NCBI GenBank assembly: GCA_002378665.1
Contig: DFSO01000061.1
Location: forward strand, 27,171-59,459
Direction: 5' to 3'
DNA length: 32,289 nt
Source of the DNA: Loktanella sp. UBA3435
Lineage (GTDB): Bacteria > Pseudomonadota > Alphaproteobacteria > Rhodobacterales > Rhodobacteraceae
This document shows, one piece after another, positions 7,172 through 15,120 of this stretch (position 1 is the first letter of the stretch; each line of letters starts with the position of its first letter). The position numbers and the translations under genes are program-made. The notes under the pieces are model-generated. The model was not told the origin of the DNA, searched no databases, and saw nothing but the letters and a program-made list of their open reading frames with translations.

Positions 7172-8140
7172 TTATGCGTCGATGTCTGCGTATTGGCCTT
7201 GTGGCTTTCTGGATGTGGGTGTCCAGTCGCGTTTTACGCCAAGCATCAGCACGATGTTTTTCGCGATGTAGATCGACGAATAGGTCCCCACGATAATGCC
7301 CCAAGCGATAGCAAAGACAAAGCCACGGATCACGTCGCCGCCCAAAATGAGCAAGGCGACCAACGCCAAAAGCGTGGTGCCAGAGGTCATGATCGTGCGC
7401 GAGAGGGTCTCGTTGGCCGAGAGGTTCAACACATCAACCAGTGGCATGACCTTGTATTTGCGCAGGTTTTCACGGGCGCGGTCAAAGACAACAACAGTGT
7501 CGTTGATCGAATAACCGACGATGGTGAGCAAGGCCGCGATGATTGCGAGGTCGAATTTGATCTGGAGCAGCGCAAAGAGGCCGATCGTCAGGCCTACGTC
7601 ATGTGCAAGGGCCACAACGCCACCCAAGGCGAACTGCCACTCGAATCGCAGCCAGATGTAGACAACAATCGCGGCAATCGCGCCCAGAACGGAAAGGATC
7701 GCGGTTTGGATCAGCTCACCTGATACTTTTGGTCCCACGCTTTCCACGGATGGGAACGTGAGAGTAGGATCAACGGTTTGCAGGGCTGCTTCAACATCAG
7801 TGATCGTTTGGATAGCCACGCTTTCGTCACCCTCTTGGGCTTGGATGCGGACCATGGCGACGTGTTCATTGGCAGCAAATGTTGGGTCGAACACTTCGGT
7901 GATTGTCACATCGCCCAAATTCAACGGCGCGATGGCAGCACGGTAAGCGCCGACATCGACGGCCGTTTCAGACTGCGTGCGGATTGTTGTGCCGCCCTTA
8001 AAGTCGATGCCGAAGTTGAGCCCCATTGTCAGGAACATAACAAGCGATGCGATCAACAGGACGATGGACCCGCCAAAGGTGACGCTGGCGTATTTGAAAA
8101 AGTTGATGTTGGTATCATCAGGTACGAGACGCATACGCAT
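7172..8140 (-). CDS. secF: Protein translocase subunit SecF
   Basis: This 322-residue membrane protein has TM1 at about 18-38, followed by the GIDFKGG motif (44-50) and a periplasmic P4 domain. Five further helices follow, including GYSINDTVVVFDRARENLR, the SecF signature in TM4-5. SecF pairs with SecD to use the proton gradient to pull preproteins out of SecYEG. The gene is 3 bases after secD and 9 bases before the Mth938-like gene. A GAGG ribosome site at the end of secD supports the ATG at 8140; a second ATG two codons in is possible but too far from that site. Length is normal. Confidence 0.97.
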   Translation of the reverse strand: MRMRLVPDDTNINFFKYASVTFGGSIVLLIASLVMFLTMGLNFGIDFKGGTTIRTQSETAVDVGAYRAAIAPLNLGDVTITEVFDPTFAANEHVAMVRIQAQEGDESVAIQTITDVEAALQTVDPTLTFPSVESVGPKVSGELIQTAILSVLGAIAAIVVYIWLRFEWQFALGGVVALAHDVGLTIGLFALLQIKFDLAIIAALLTIVGYSINDTVVVFDRARENLRKYKVMPLVDVLNLSANETLSRTIMTSGTTLLALVALLILGGDVIRGFVFAIAWGIIVGTYSSIYIAKNIVLMLGVKRDWTPTSRKPQGQYADIDA

Positions 8141-8143
8141 GGC

Positions 8144-9775
8144 TTAAACCTCGATTGTTTTCGGCCGCTTACGCGCGAACCAGATGACGATAAGTGAACG
8201 GGTCACAAAGACCGCCGTGAAGACCGAAGTCAAAATCCCCAGACCCAGCGTAATCGCAAAGCCGCGCACAGGGCCAGAGCCGAGCGCAAAGAGGATAAAG
8301 GCCGTGATCAGCGTGGTGATGTTACTGTCCAGAATGGCCGAAAGTGCGCGCTCGTAGCCCAGCTCGATGGCCCGTGCTGGTCCTTTGGCGGTGCGGAGTT
8401 CTTCGCGGATACGTTCGAAAATCAGCACGTTGGCGTCAACGGCCATACCCACGGTCAACACGATCCCCGCGATACCTGGCAGTGTCAGCGTACCGCCGAT
8501 CAAGGAGAGAACCCCAAAGATCATCGCCATGTTGATACCAAGGGCAATCGTCGCAAAGAAACCGAACAACCCGTAGGTCAGGATCATGAAGACCACAACA
8601 AGTCCGCCACCAGCCATCGCCGCGAGTTTGCCAGAATCGATGCTGTCTTGGCCAAGCTCTGGCCCGATGGTCCGTTCCTCAAGGAAGGTCAGCCCCGCAG
8701 GCAAGGCCCCTGCCCGCAACAGCACCGCGAGGTTGGTTGATTCCTCAACCGAGAAGCTGCCCGTGATGATGCCAGAGCCGCCAGCAATGTGGCTTTGAAT
8801 GGTTGGCGCAGAAATCACTTCGTTATCAAGGACGATGGCAAATGGTGCGCCGATATTGTCAGCGGTATAATCACCAAACTTGCGCGCGCCTGCGACGTTG
8901 AAGCGGAAATTAACCGCAGGCCGCCCGTTTTGGTCAAAAGCTGGCTGTGCGTCGGTGAGTTCTTCACCTGTGACGACCGGTGCCCGCTCAAGGATGTAAA
9001 AGGTGCCTGCTTCGTCTAAGGAAGGCACAAGCATGTTGCCTGAGCCTGCGGAGGCATTGGCGTCAGATGTGCGGCCCACGACAGGTTGGAATGTCAGCTG
9101 TGCTGTGGTCCCGATGATGTCTTTGACCTCTTGCGCAGATCCGACACCAGGCACTTGGATCAAGATACGGTCGGTGCCTTGACGCTGGATCGTTGGTTCA
9201 CGCGTGCCGACTTCGTCGATACGGCGGCGCACGATTTCGAGCGATTGCTGCATGGTACGGTCATCAACGGCTGCTTTTTCCACATCCGTCATTTGGATCG
9301 TCAGGATTTGCCCGCTAAGCGTCACGTCGATGTTGTTTTGCCCAGCACCCGCAAGCGAGGCCACTGGCGTTGCCAATCCGCGCACAAGGGTCAGGGCACG
9401 GTCTGCACCTGCGGCTTCGGAAAAGCGGACGCGCAATACGTCGGCTGGACCGTCTTCGCGGGTGACAAAGCCCACGACATCACGCTCGGCGGCCAATGTA
9501 TCGCGTACATCAGGCCAAAGCCCGTTCATGACAGAGGCGTAAACCTCTGTGACCTGCACTTCGGCCAGCAGATGCGCACCGCCACGCAAGTCAAGCCCAA
9601 GGTTCACAAGGTTTGACGGCAGGAAGGAAGGCCAGCTTGTGTCCTCCACCCCTGCTGCAATGGCGTCGTTATGCGCCTCAACACGGCTGTAAAATCCATT
9701 GGGCAGCGCAAGCATGATCCCAATAGCGCAGGTCAGCCAAATCAAGGCCTGCTTAAACGGTGAAATAGTCAGCAT
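8144..9775 (-). CDS. secD: Protein translocase subunit SecD
   Basis: This 543-residue protein has an N-terminal helix (about 9-26) and the D1 motif LGLDLRGGAHLL (59-70). A large periplasmic P1 domain follows, including the IRRRIDEVGTREPTIQRQG region. The C-terminal five-helix RND-type bundle carries GMAVDANVLIFERIREELR near residue 444. SecD captures emerging substrate chains in the periplasm and completes export with SecF and YajC. A GAGAGG site upstream supports the ATG. The order yajC-secD-secF is the classical one, with gaps of 24 and 3 bases. Nothing unusual is seen in the protein. Confidence 0.97.
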   Translation of the reverse strand: MLTISPFKQALIWLTCAIGIMLALPNGFYSRVEAHNDAIAAGVEDTSWPSFLPSNLVNLGLDLRGGAHLLAEVQVTEVYASVMNGLWPDVRDTLAAERDVVGFVTREDGPADVLRVRFSEAAGADRALTLVRGLATPVASLAGAGQNNIDVTLSGQILTIQMTDVEKAAVDDRTMQQSLEIVRRRIDEVGTREPTIQRQGTDRILIQVPGVGSAQEVKDIIGTTAQLTFQPVVGRTSDANASAGSGNMLVPSLDEAGTFYILERAPVVTGEELTDAQPAFDQNGRPAVNFRFNVAGARKFGDYTADNIGAPFAIVLDNEVISAPTIQSHIAGGSGIITGSFSVEESTNLAVLLRAGALPAGLTFLEERTIGPELGQDSIDSGKLAAMAGGGLVVVFMILTYGLFGFFATIALGINMAMIFGVLSLIGGTLTLPGIAGIVLTVGMAVDANVLIFERIREELRTAKGPARAIELGYERALSAILDSNITTLITAFILFALGSGPVRGFAITLGLGILTSVFTAVFVTRSLIVIWFARKRPKTIEV

Positions 9776-9799
9776 AACGGCGCGCCTCTCTGGCGAAAA

Positions 9800-10084
9800 T
9801 TAGGACTTCGCAGGCTCGGTCTTGTTCACGACGGTCGCGATTGTGGAGCGGATCACGCGCACATTCACGCCAGCGGCGATCTCGACTTCAACTTCGTTGC
9901 TGTCGTCTTTGACCTTGGTCACTTTGCCCATGACGCCGCCTTGCGTGATGATCTGGTCACCACGGCGCAATGCCGCCACCATCATCTGGTGTTCTTTCAG
10001 CTTTTTCTGCTGAGGACGGATCAAAAGGAAATACATGATACCGAAAATCAGGATCAGTGGGACGAGGGATTGAAAGCCTTGCAT
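9800..10084 (-). CDS. yajC: Preprotein translocase accessory subunit YajC
   Basis: This 94-residue protein has one N-terminal membrane helix (about 6-22) ending in LLIRPQQKKLKEHQ, the invariant YajC motif. A small cytosolic SH3-like domain follows (GDQIITQGGVMGKVTKV). YajC associates with SecDF and the SecYEG holo-translocon. It is the first gene of the minus-strand run through ccmG and is divergent from serS across 174 bases. The upstream ribosome site is weak (GGACCC). An 11-base palindrome, CTTAG-T-CTAAG at 10093-10103, sits just before the start and may matter for regulation or for nothing. Confidence 0.95.
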   Translation of the reverse strand: MQGFQSLVPLILIFGIMYFLLIRPQQKKLKEHQMMVAALRRGDQIITQGGVMGKVTKVKDDSNEVEVEIAAGVNVRVIRSTIATVVNKTEPAKS

Positions 10085-10258
10085 GGTGGGTCCTTAGTCT
10101 AAGAGTGGCAGCCCGAAGTTGAGCGTCAAAGTCGCGGCACATTATGTCTGCGCCCGTGGAATGGCAACAGGCCCACCCTGCATTAAGAGGTTCACAGGGC
10201 CTATAGTTTACTGCATATGGGGACACATCCATATTTTGCAAACCAAAGGACCAAACCA

Positions 10259-11551
10259 ATGCATGATATTCGCATGATCCGTGACAACCCTGCTGCTTTT
10301 GATGCAGCCCTGTCTCGCCGTGGGATCGCTGGTTTGTCCTCGCAGATTCTGACCCTCGATGAAGAACGCCGCGCCAAGATTTTGGCAGCCGAAACGGCCC
10401 AAGCCGATGCCAATGCGGCGGCCAAGCAGGTTGGGGCTGCCAAAGCGTCAGGTGACGAGGCCGAGTTTGAACGTCTGCGCGCCCTTGTGGCCACCAAGAA
10501 AGCCGAGATAGCCGCGTTGAACGAAGAGGCAAAGGCCGCTGATGTCACGCTGAACGATCTGATGCTGACGATCCCGAACTTGCCCTATGACGATGTGCCA
10601 ATGGGTGCCGACGAGGCCGAAAACGTTGAGCTGAAAAAGCAGGGCACGCCAAAGACGTTTGATTTTAAGGCTCTTGAGCACTTTGAAATTCCTTCGGTCG
10701 TGCCCGGCATGGACTTTGAAACCGCTGCCAAACTGTCAGGCAGTCGCTTTGTGCTGCTCTCTGGCGCTGTCGCCCGCGTTCACCGTGCGCTGGCGCAGTT
10801 CATGCTCGACACCCATGTCGAAGAAAACGATCTGATCGAGACCAACACGCCTGTGATGGTGCGCGAAGAGATGATGTATGGCACGGGTCAATTGCCGAAA
10901 TTCGGCGAGGACAGCTATCAGACCACAAACGGTTGGTGGCTTATCCCGACGGCTGAGGTGACGCTGACCAACATCGTAAACAACGCGACACTTGATGAGG
11001 CCGCACTCCCCCGCCGTTTTGCAGCACACACGCTGTGCTTCCGCTCCGAGGCGGGCTCTGCGGGCCGTGATACGTCGGGCATGTTGCGCCAACACCAATT
11101 TGAAAAGGTCGAGATGGTGACGATTTGTCATCCTGATACGTCTGACGCCGAGCACCTGCGTATGACCGCCTGTGCCGAGGGTATTTTGGAAAAGCTGAAT
11201 CTGCCTTACCGCACTGTCATTCTTTGCACAGGCGACATGAGTGCCGGCGCGCGCCGCACGCACGATATCGAAGTGTGGTTGCCCGGCCAGAACGCCTACC
11301 GCGAGATTTCGTCGATTTCGACCTGTGGCGACTATCAAGCCCGCCGCATGAATGCGCGGTTTAAGCCAACCGAAGGTGGCAAGCCTGAGTTCTTGCACAC
11401 GCTCAACGGCTCTGGCCTTGCGGTAGGTCGCTGCCTGATTGCGGTGCTTGAGAACGGTCAGCAAGCGGACGGCTCTGTTGCTCTTCCAGAAGTGCTGCAT
11501 CCTTACCTGCGCGGCAAAACAACCATCAACGCAAGCGGTAAGCTAGTTTAA
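10259..11551 (+). CDS. serS: Serine--tRNA ligase
   Basis: This 430-residue class II synthetase begins MHDIRMIRDNPAAFDAAL. An N-terminal antiparallel coiled-coil arm (about 28-105) contacts the tRNA-Ser variable arm. The catalytic domain shows the serine-site PTAEVTLTN segment, motif 2 beginning FRSEAGSAGRDTSG at residue 261, EISSISTCGDYQARRMNAR, and motif 3 NGSGLAVGRCL around residue 384. I chose the ATG at 10259 because AAAGGA (10245-10250) sits 8 bases upstream and family homology starts there; an in-frame ATG at 10217 would add 14 unrelated residues. A possible -10 (TATAGT, 10202-10207) lacks a good -35. The stop shares TTAA with DUF2235. Confidence 0.98.
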   Translation: MHDIRMIRDNPAAFDAALSRRGIAGLSSQILTLDEERRAKILAAETAQADANAAAKQVGAAKASGDEAEFERLRALVATKKAEIAALNEEAKAADVTLNDLMLTIPNLPYDDVPMGADEAENVELKKQGTPKTFDFKALEHFEIPSVVPGMDFETAAKLSGSRFVLLSGAVARVHRALAQFMLDTHVEENDLIETNTPVMVREEMMYGTGQLPKFGEDSYQTTNGWWLIPTAEVTLTNIVNNATLDEAALPRRFAAHTLCFRSEAGSAGRDTSGMLRQHQFEKVEMVTICHPDTSDAEHLRMTACAEGILEKLNLPYRTVILCTGDMSAGARRTHDIEVWLPGQNAYREISSISTCGDYQARRMNARFKPTEGGKPEFLHTLNGSGLAVGRCLIAVLENGQQADGSVALPEVLHPYLRGKTTINASGKLV

Positions 11552-12795
11552 AACCTGCGCGATCTGGGCCGCATATGCTTATCCAGATCGTGCGTCGCTC
11601 CGCGATCCCGCGCGATCATAAACGCTCGCAAGTCTCCCCATTCTTTGTCGTTCAGCGCATAAAGCTGATGCAAAATGCCACCCAAGGCGGCTGGTCGGTA
11701 TGATCGTTCATCTTGGAAACGGTCCAGAGCGGCGAGCGACAGGTCCGAGATGTCAGTCGGCCCCGCCCGATCCTGTGTCACCAGCCCCAGCAGTAATGCG
11801 GAAAGGCCGATGGGGCCGAATTTAGAGATGGTTGGTTCCATGATATCGAAGCGGTGCGCCTGACGGTCAAAATCTTCCCAATTGAGCGCGAGCCCTGCGT
11901 CCTCGGCCCCCATTGCAACCCAATGCATCGCGATTGACGACAAACCGATTCGACTGCCGCCGCCACCGACAGAGCCGTGATCGCCCGCAAACCATTGCTG
12001 CAAATAGGCAGGCGCTTTTTGGGGGCCGTCGGTGTCAAAGCGGGCATTCAGATTGGCCAAATTGGACCATAGATGCGGTGGGAATGTTTTGCGCCGTTCA
12101 TCCAAGGCCACCGCGTGGCGTGCTGACAAGACGGAAGATGAAAGCATCGTGTCGTGGAATTGATATTGCGCGTTGAACCGATCCGCGAATGGCAGGAAAG
12201 CGGGCAAGCCAAGTGCGCCCACAGTATCCCAAAACCCGAAATACGGCAGCGTGAGTTGGATGGCGGTTTGATCCCCCATCTTGCGCCGCCAGTTAAATTC
12301 CGCGCGGCTGGTCGCTGTGTCAGGTGCAAAATCGGCGCGGAATGCATAGCTATGCGGATGTTCTGGATGGGTTTCGGGGGCGCGGCTGACATAACGCGCA
12401 ACGGCCTCAGGGATACGGCCAAGGTGGCTGCGCGGTGCAATCCCGCAAGACCTGATCATGCCAGCTAAGGATCGGGCCGCAAACGCCCCCCTTGAAAACC
12501 CAAAGATATAGACCTCGTCTCCCTGCTCGTAGGCGATCACTAAATTGCGGTAAGTTTCCGCGATAATATCGAGCAAACCCCAGCCGAGTGAGCCGCCAAA
12601 AACGCGGTCGAGCTTGCGCCCAAGCGCGGTATTACCGCGCCCAGACCCAACACCAGGTGAATAGATGACCATCTGCGGGGTATCGGTTTTGCGGTCAAAA
12701 TGCTTAACGCAGCGCGACAGGCGCACAACATTTGTCGGGTTTTGTGAGTCGGTTCGATTAAACGTGCCGTCGATAAATATGGCAATCCGTTTCAT
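11548..12795 (-). CDS. DUF2235 (Tle1-like) alpha/beta-hydrolase domain protein
   Basis: This 415-residue protein begins KRIAIFIDGTFN, the standard DUF2235 opening. It has the nucleophile motif GFSRGA with S101, FWDTVGALG near residue 188, HAVALDERR at 227-235, and WFAGDHGSVGGGG near 268-280 that supplies the Asp/His region. DUF2235 is the fold of type VI phospholipase effectors (Tle1), but many members are stand-alone proteins of unknown substrate. No signal peptide, PAAR, VgrG or T6SS gene is nearby, so effector status is not supported. A lipase or esterase activity is a family-based guess. AGGAA lies 8 bases before the ATG. The gene is divergent from the TspO-like gene and convergent with serS, overlapping it by 4 bases. 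Confidence 0.9.
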   Translation of the reverse strand: MKRIAIFIDGTFNRTDSQNPTNVVRLSRCVKHFDRKTDTPQMVIYSPGVGSGRGNTALGRKLDRVFGGSLGWGLLDIIAETYRNLVIAYEQGDEVYIFGFSRGAFAARSLAGMIRSCGIAPRSHLGRIPEAVARYVSRAPETHPEHPHSYAFRADFAPDTATSRAEFNWRRKMGDQTAIQLTLPYFGFWDTVGALGLPAFLPFADRFNAQYQFHDTMLSSSVLSARHAVALDERRKTFPPHLWSNLANLNARFDTDGPQKAPAYLQQWFAGDHGSVGGGGSRIGLSSIAMHWVAMGAEDAGLALNWEDFDRQAHRFDIMEPTISKFGPIGLSALLLGLVTQDRAGPTDISDLSLAALDRFQDERSYRPAALGGILHQLYALNDKEWGDLRAFMIARDRGATHDLDKHMRPRSRRF

Positions 12796-12889
12796 ATCAA
12801 TGGTTCCTAAATACGCTTAGGGTCACGAGTTACTGCCCTAACGTCAAGTACGCTTTTCCTGAGCCGCAACTGAACCAAACCCAGTTCTC

Positions 12890-13612
12890 ATGCGTAATAA
12901 GGATATGAAAAACACATATGCATGGCTCACGCTTATCCTCACCGCGACGTTTGTCGTCTCCCCTGCCTTTACCAACCCCTTTATGGGCTTCACCGCGGAC
13001 CAGTTGCCCTATCCGCAGATCGATCCGCCTGTGCAGCCTGCGGGGTATGCCTTTGCGATCTGGGGGCTGATCTATAGCTGGCTGGTTGTGTCGGCTGTGT
13101 TTGGCGTTTGGAAGCGCCGCAGTGATGCCGCGTGGGATCATGTACGTGCACCATTAATGATCAGCCTCGCCGTTGGCACACCATGGCTCGCGATTGCGAA
13201 CGCTTCGGCCGTTTGGGCGACGATCACAATTTTCATCATGTCGGCGGCGGCCATTGTGGCCCTGATCCGCGCACCAAAGGTGGACGGCTGGTGGTTGCAG
13301 GCCCCTGTGGGCATCTATGCGGGCTGGCTGACGGCAGCCTCCTTCGTGTCACTGGGCAGCACGGCGGCAGGATATGGAATCGCCTTGGGGAGCCTTGGAT
13401 GGGCTTACCTTGCAATCATCTTGGCGCTTGGTGTTACTTTGGCCGTGATTGCCCGCAAGCCTACAGCCCCCGAATACGGGATAACGGTGATCTGGGCGCT
13501 GATCGGGATTATTGTCGCCAATCTGAGTGGCGCGGTTGGCGTGATGATTCTTGCCGCAGCAGGAATCATCGTGGTGGCTGGGGCGACGTGGAAAGCACGC
13601 AGCCCCGCCTGA
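12890..13612 (+). CDS. Multi-pass membrane protein, TspO/MBR-like (tryptophan-rich)
   Basis: This 240-residue, strongly hydrophobic protein has roughly seven or eight predicted helices and many tryptophans. PAGYAFAIWGLIYSWL (about 50-65) resembles the TspO/MBR signature region, yet classical TspO has five helices and about 160 residues, so this is a longer relative at best. TspO proteins bind porphyrins or cholesterol-like ligands and act in stress or pigment regulation in Rhodobacter; that role is not shown here. The start is uncertain: the ATG at 12890 has no ribosome site, and the ATG at 12905 has AAGGA only one base away. The stop is one base from the stop of der on the other strand. Confidence 0.6.
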   Translation: MRNKDMKNTYAWLTLILTATFVVSPAFTNPFMGFTADQLPYPQIDPPVQPAGYAFAIWGLIYSWLVVSAVFGVWKRRSDAAWDHVRAPLMISLAVGTPWLAIANASAVWATITIFIMSAAAIVALIRAPKVDGWWLQAPVGIYAGWLTAASFVSLGSTAAGYGIALGSLGWAYLAIILALGVTLAVIARKPTAPEYGITVIWALIGIIVANLSGAVGVMILAAAGIIVVAGATWKARSPA

Positions 13613-13613
13613 T

Positions 13614-15071
13614 TTATTTCTCGGTAGGCGTCTTTTTGATATGTTTCGACAGGCGGCCTGTCTGCTTTTTCTTCTTGTCTTTGTAAGGGTTTTTATCCCC
13701 TTGGTCGCGCAATGTCAGGCGGATCGGTGTGCCCGGCATGTCGAAATCTTCGCGTAGACCGTTGACCAGATAGCGTGTGTAGCTGGCTGGCACGAGTTCT
13801 GGGAAGGACGACATCACGATAAAGCCCGGCGGACGGGTCTTCACTTGGGTCGCGTAACGCATTTTAATCCGACGACCACCTGGTGCGGGCGGCGGGTGCT
13901 GCTCCAGCATCCCTGTGAGCCAGCGGTTGAGCTGGGCTGTGGTGATGCGACGGTTCCAGACCTCATGTGCCTTCATGATCGCCTCTTGCAAACGGTCGAG
14001 GCCTTTGCCTGTCTTGGCTGACACAGTGACCAGAGGCGCACCTTTAAGCTGCGGTAAAAGACGCGCGAATTCTTCTTTGAGTTCTTTGAGTTTGTCTTGC
14101 TTCTCGGTCTCAACGTCCCATTTGTTCACGGCAATAACCACGGCGCGACCTTCACGCTCGGCCAGATCGGCGAGGCGCAAATCTTGCTGTTCAAACGGAA
14201 TTTCAACGTCGAGCAGGATCACCACGACTTCGGCGAACTTCACCGCACGCAGGCCGTCAGAAACTGATAGCTTCTCCAACTTCTCGTGGATTTTCGCCTT
14301 ACGACGCATACCAGCGGTATCGAAAATCCGCATCGGGACGCCTTCCCAGTCCTTTTGGACCGAAATCGCATCACGTGTAATGCCAGCCTCAGGGCCAGTC
14401 AAAAGACGCTCTTCGCCGAGGATTTTGTTGATCAGCGTAGATTTACCCGCGTTCGGGCGGCCACACACGGCGATTTGCAGCGGCTTTTCTTTGGTCGGAA
14501 TGCGCGGTGCATCCTCATCATCTTCGCCCACATCCACATCTGTTTCAGGAGCATCCGCTTTGGCACGCTCTTCAAAGGCGTCGGCCAATGGCATCAGCAG
14601 GTGGTAAAGCTCGTCCATGCCCTCGCCGTGTTCCGCAGACAGGCGCACTGGTTCGCCAAGGCCAAGCGAGAAAGCTTCCAAGTAGCCCGCCTCGCCTGCC
14701 CGACCCTCGGATTTATTGGCGGCAATAATAACGTTGGCGTTTTTCTTGCGCAGGATGTCAGCAAAAACCTGATCGGTTGGGGTCACACCAACGCGGGCAT
14801 CAATCATGAACAGGCAAACATCGGCCATCTCAACGGCACGTTCTGTCAGGCGGCGCATACGGCCTTGAAGGCTGTCGTCCATCGCATCTTCAAGACCCGC
14901 GCTGTCGATCACAGTGAATCGCAGGTCACCCAGACGTGCGGCACCTTCGCGCAAATCGCGAGTCACACCGGGTTGGTCATCGACAAGAGCCAACTTCTTG
15001 CCAACCAATCGATTGAAAAGCGTGGATTTGCCAACATTTGGGCGTCCCACGACAGCAAGGGTAAATGACAT
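13614..15071 (-). CDS. der: Ribosome-assembly GTPase Der (EngA)
   Basis: This 485-residue protein has the diagnostic tandem G domains. Domain 1 has GRPNVGKS (9-16), DSAG (56-59) and NKSE (119-122). An acidic linker (about 172-190) follows, then domain 2 with GRPNAGKS (204-211), DTAG and NKWD. A KH-like domain closes the protein, with a lysine-rich tail (KKKKQTGRLSKHIKK). Der is an essential GTPase for 50S subunit maturation. It follows bamB by 49 bases, as in the E. coli yfgM-bamB-der order. NKSE in place of NKxD in the first domain may be normal for this group. Length is slightly above average because of linker and tail. Confidence 0.97.
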   Translation of the reverse strand: MSFTLAVVGRPNVGKSTLFNRLVGKKLALVDDQPGVTRDLREGAARLGDLRFTVIDSAGLEDAMDDSLQGRMRRLTERAVEMADVCLFMIDARVGVTPTDQVFADILRKKNANVIIAANKSEGRAGEAGYLEAFSLGLGEPVRLSAEHGEGMDELYHLLMPLADAFEERAKADAPETDVDVGEDDEDAPRIPTKEKPLQIAVCGRPNAGKSTLINKILGEERLLTGPEAGITRDAISVQKDWEGVPMRIFDTAGMRRKAKIHEKLEKLSVSDGLRAVKFAEVVVILLDVEIPFEQQDLRLADLAEREGRAVVIAVNKWDVETEKQDKLKELKEEFARLLPQLKGAPLVTVSAKTGKGLDRLQEAIMKAHEVWNRRITTAQLNRWLTGMLEQHPPPAPGGRRIKMRYATQVKTRPPGFIVMSSFPELVPASYTRYLVNGLREDFDMPGTPIRLTLRDQGDKNPYKDKKKKQTGRLSKHIKKTPTEK

Positions 15072-15120
15072 TGTTCAGGCTCCTGACGGGTTCAAACGCA
15101 GCCGTTACACCATATCCGCG

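Noticed and set aside
6947..7723. 258-codon plus-strand ORF across secF and the Mth938-like gene
   Set aside because: It spans two well-supported genes on the other strand and has no recognisable domain.
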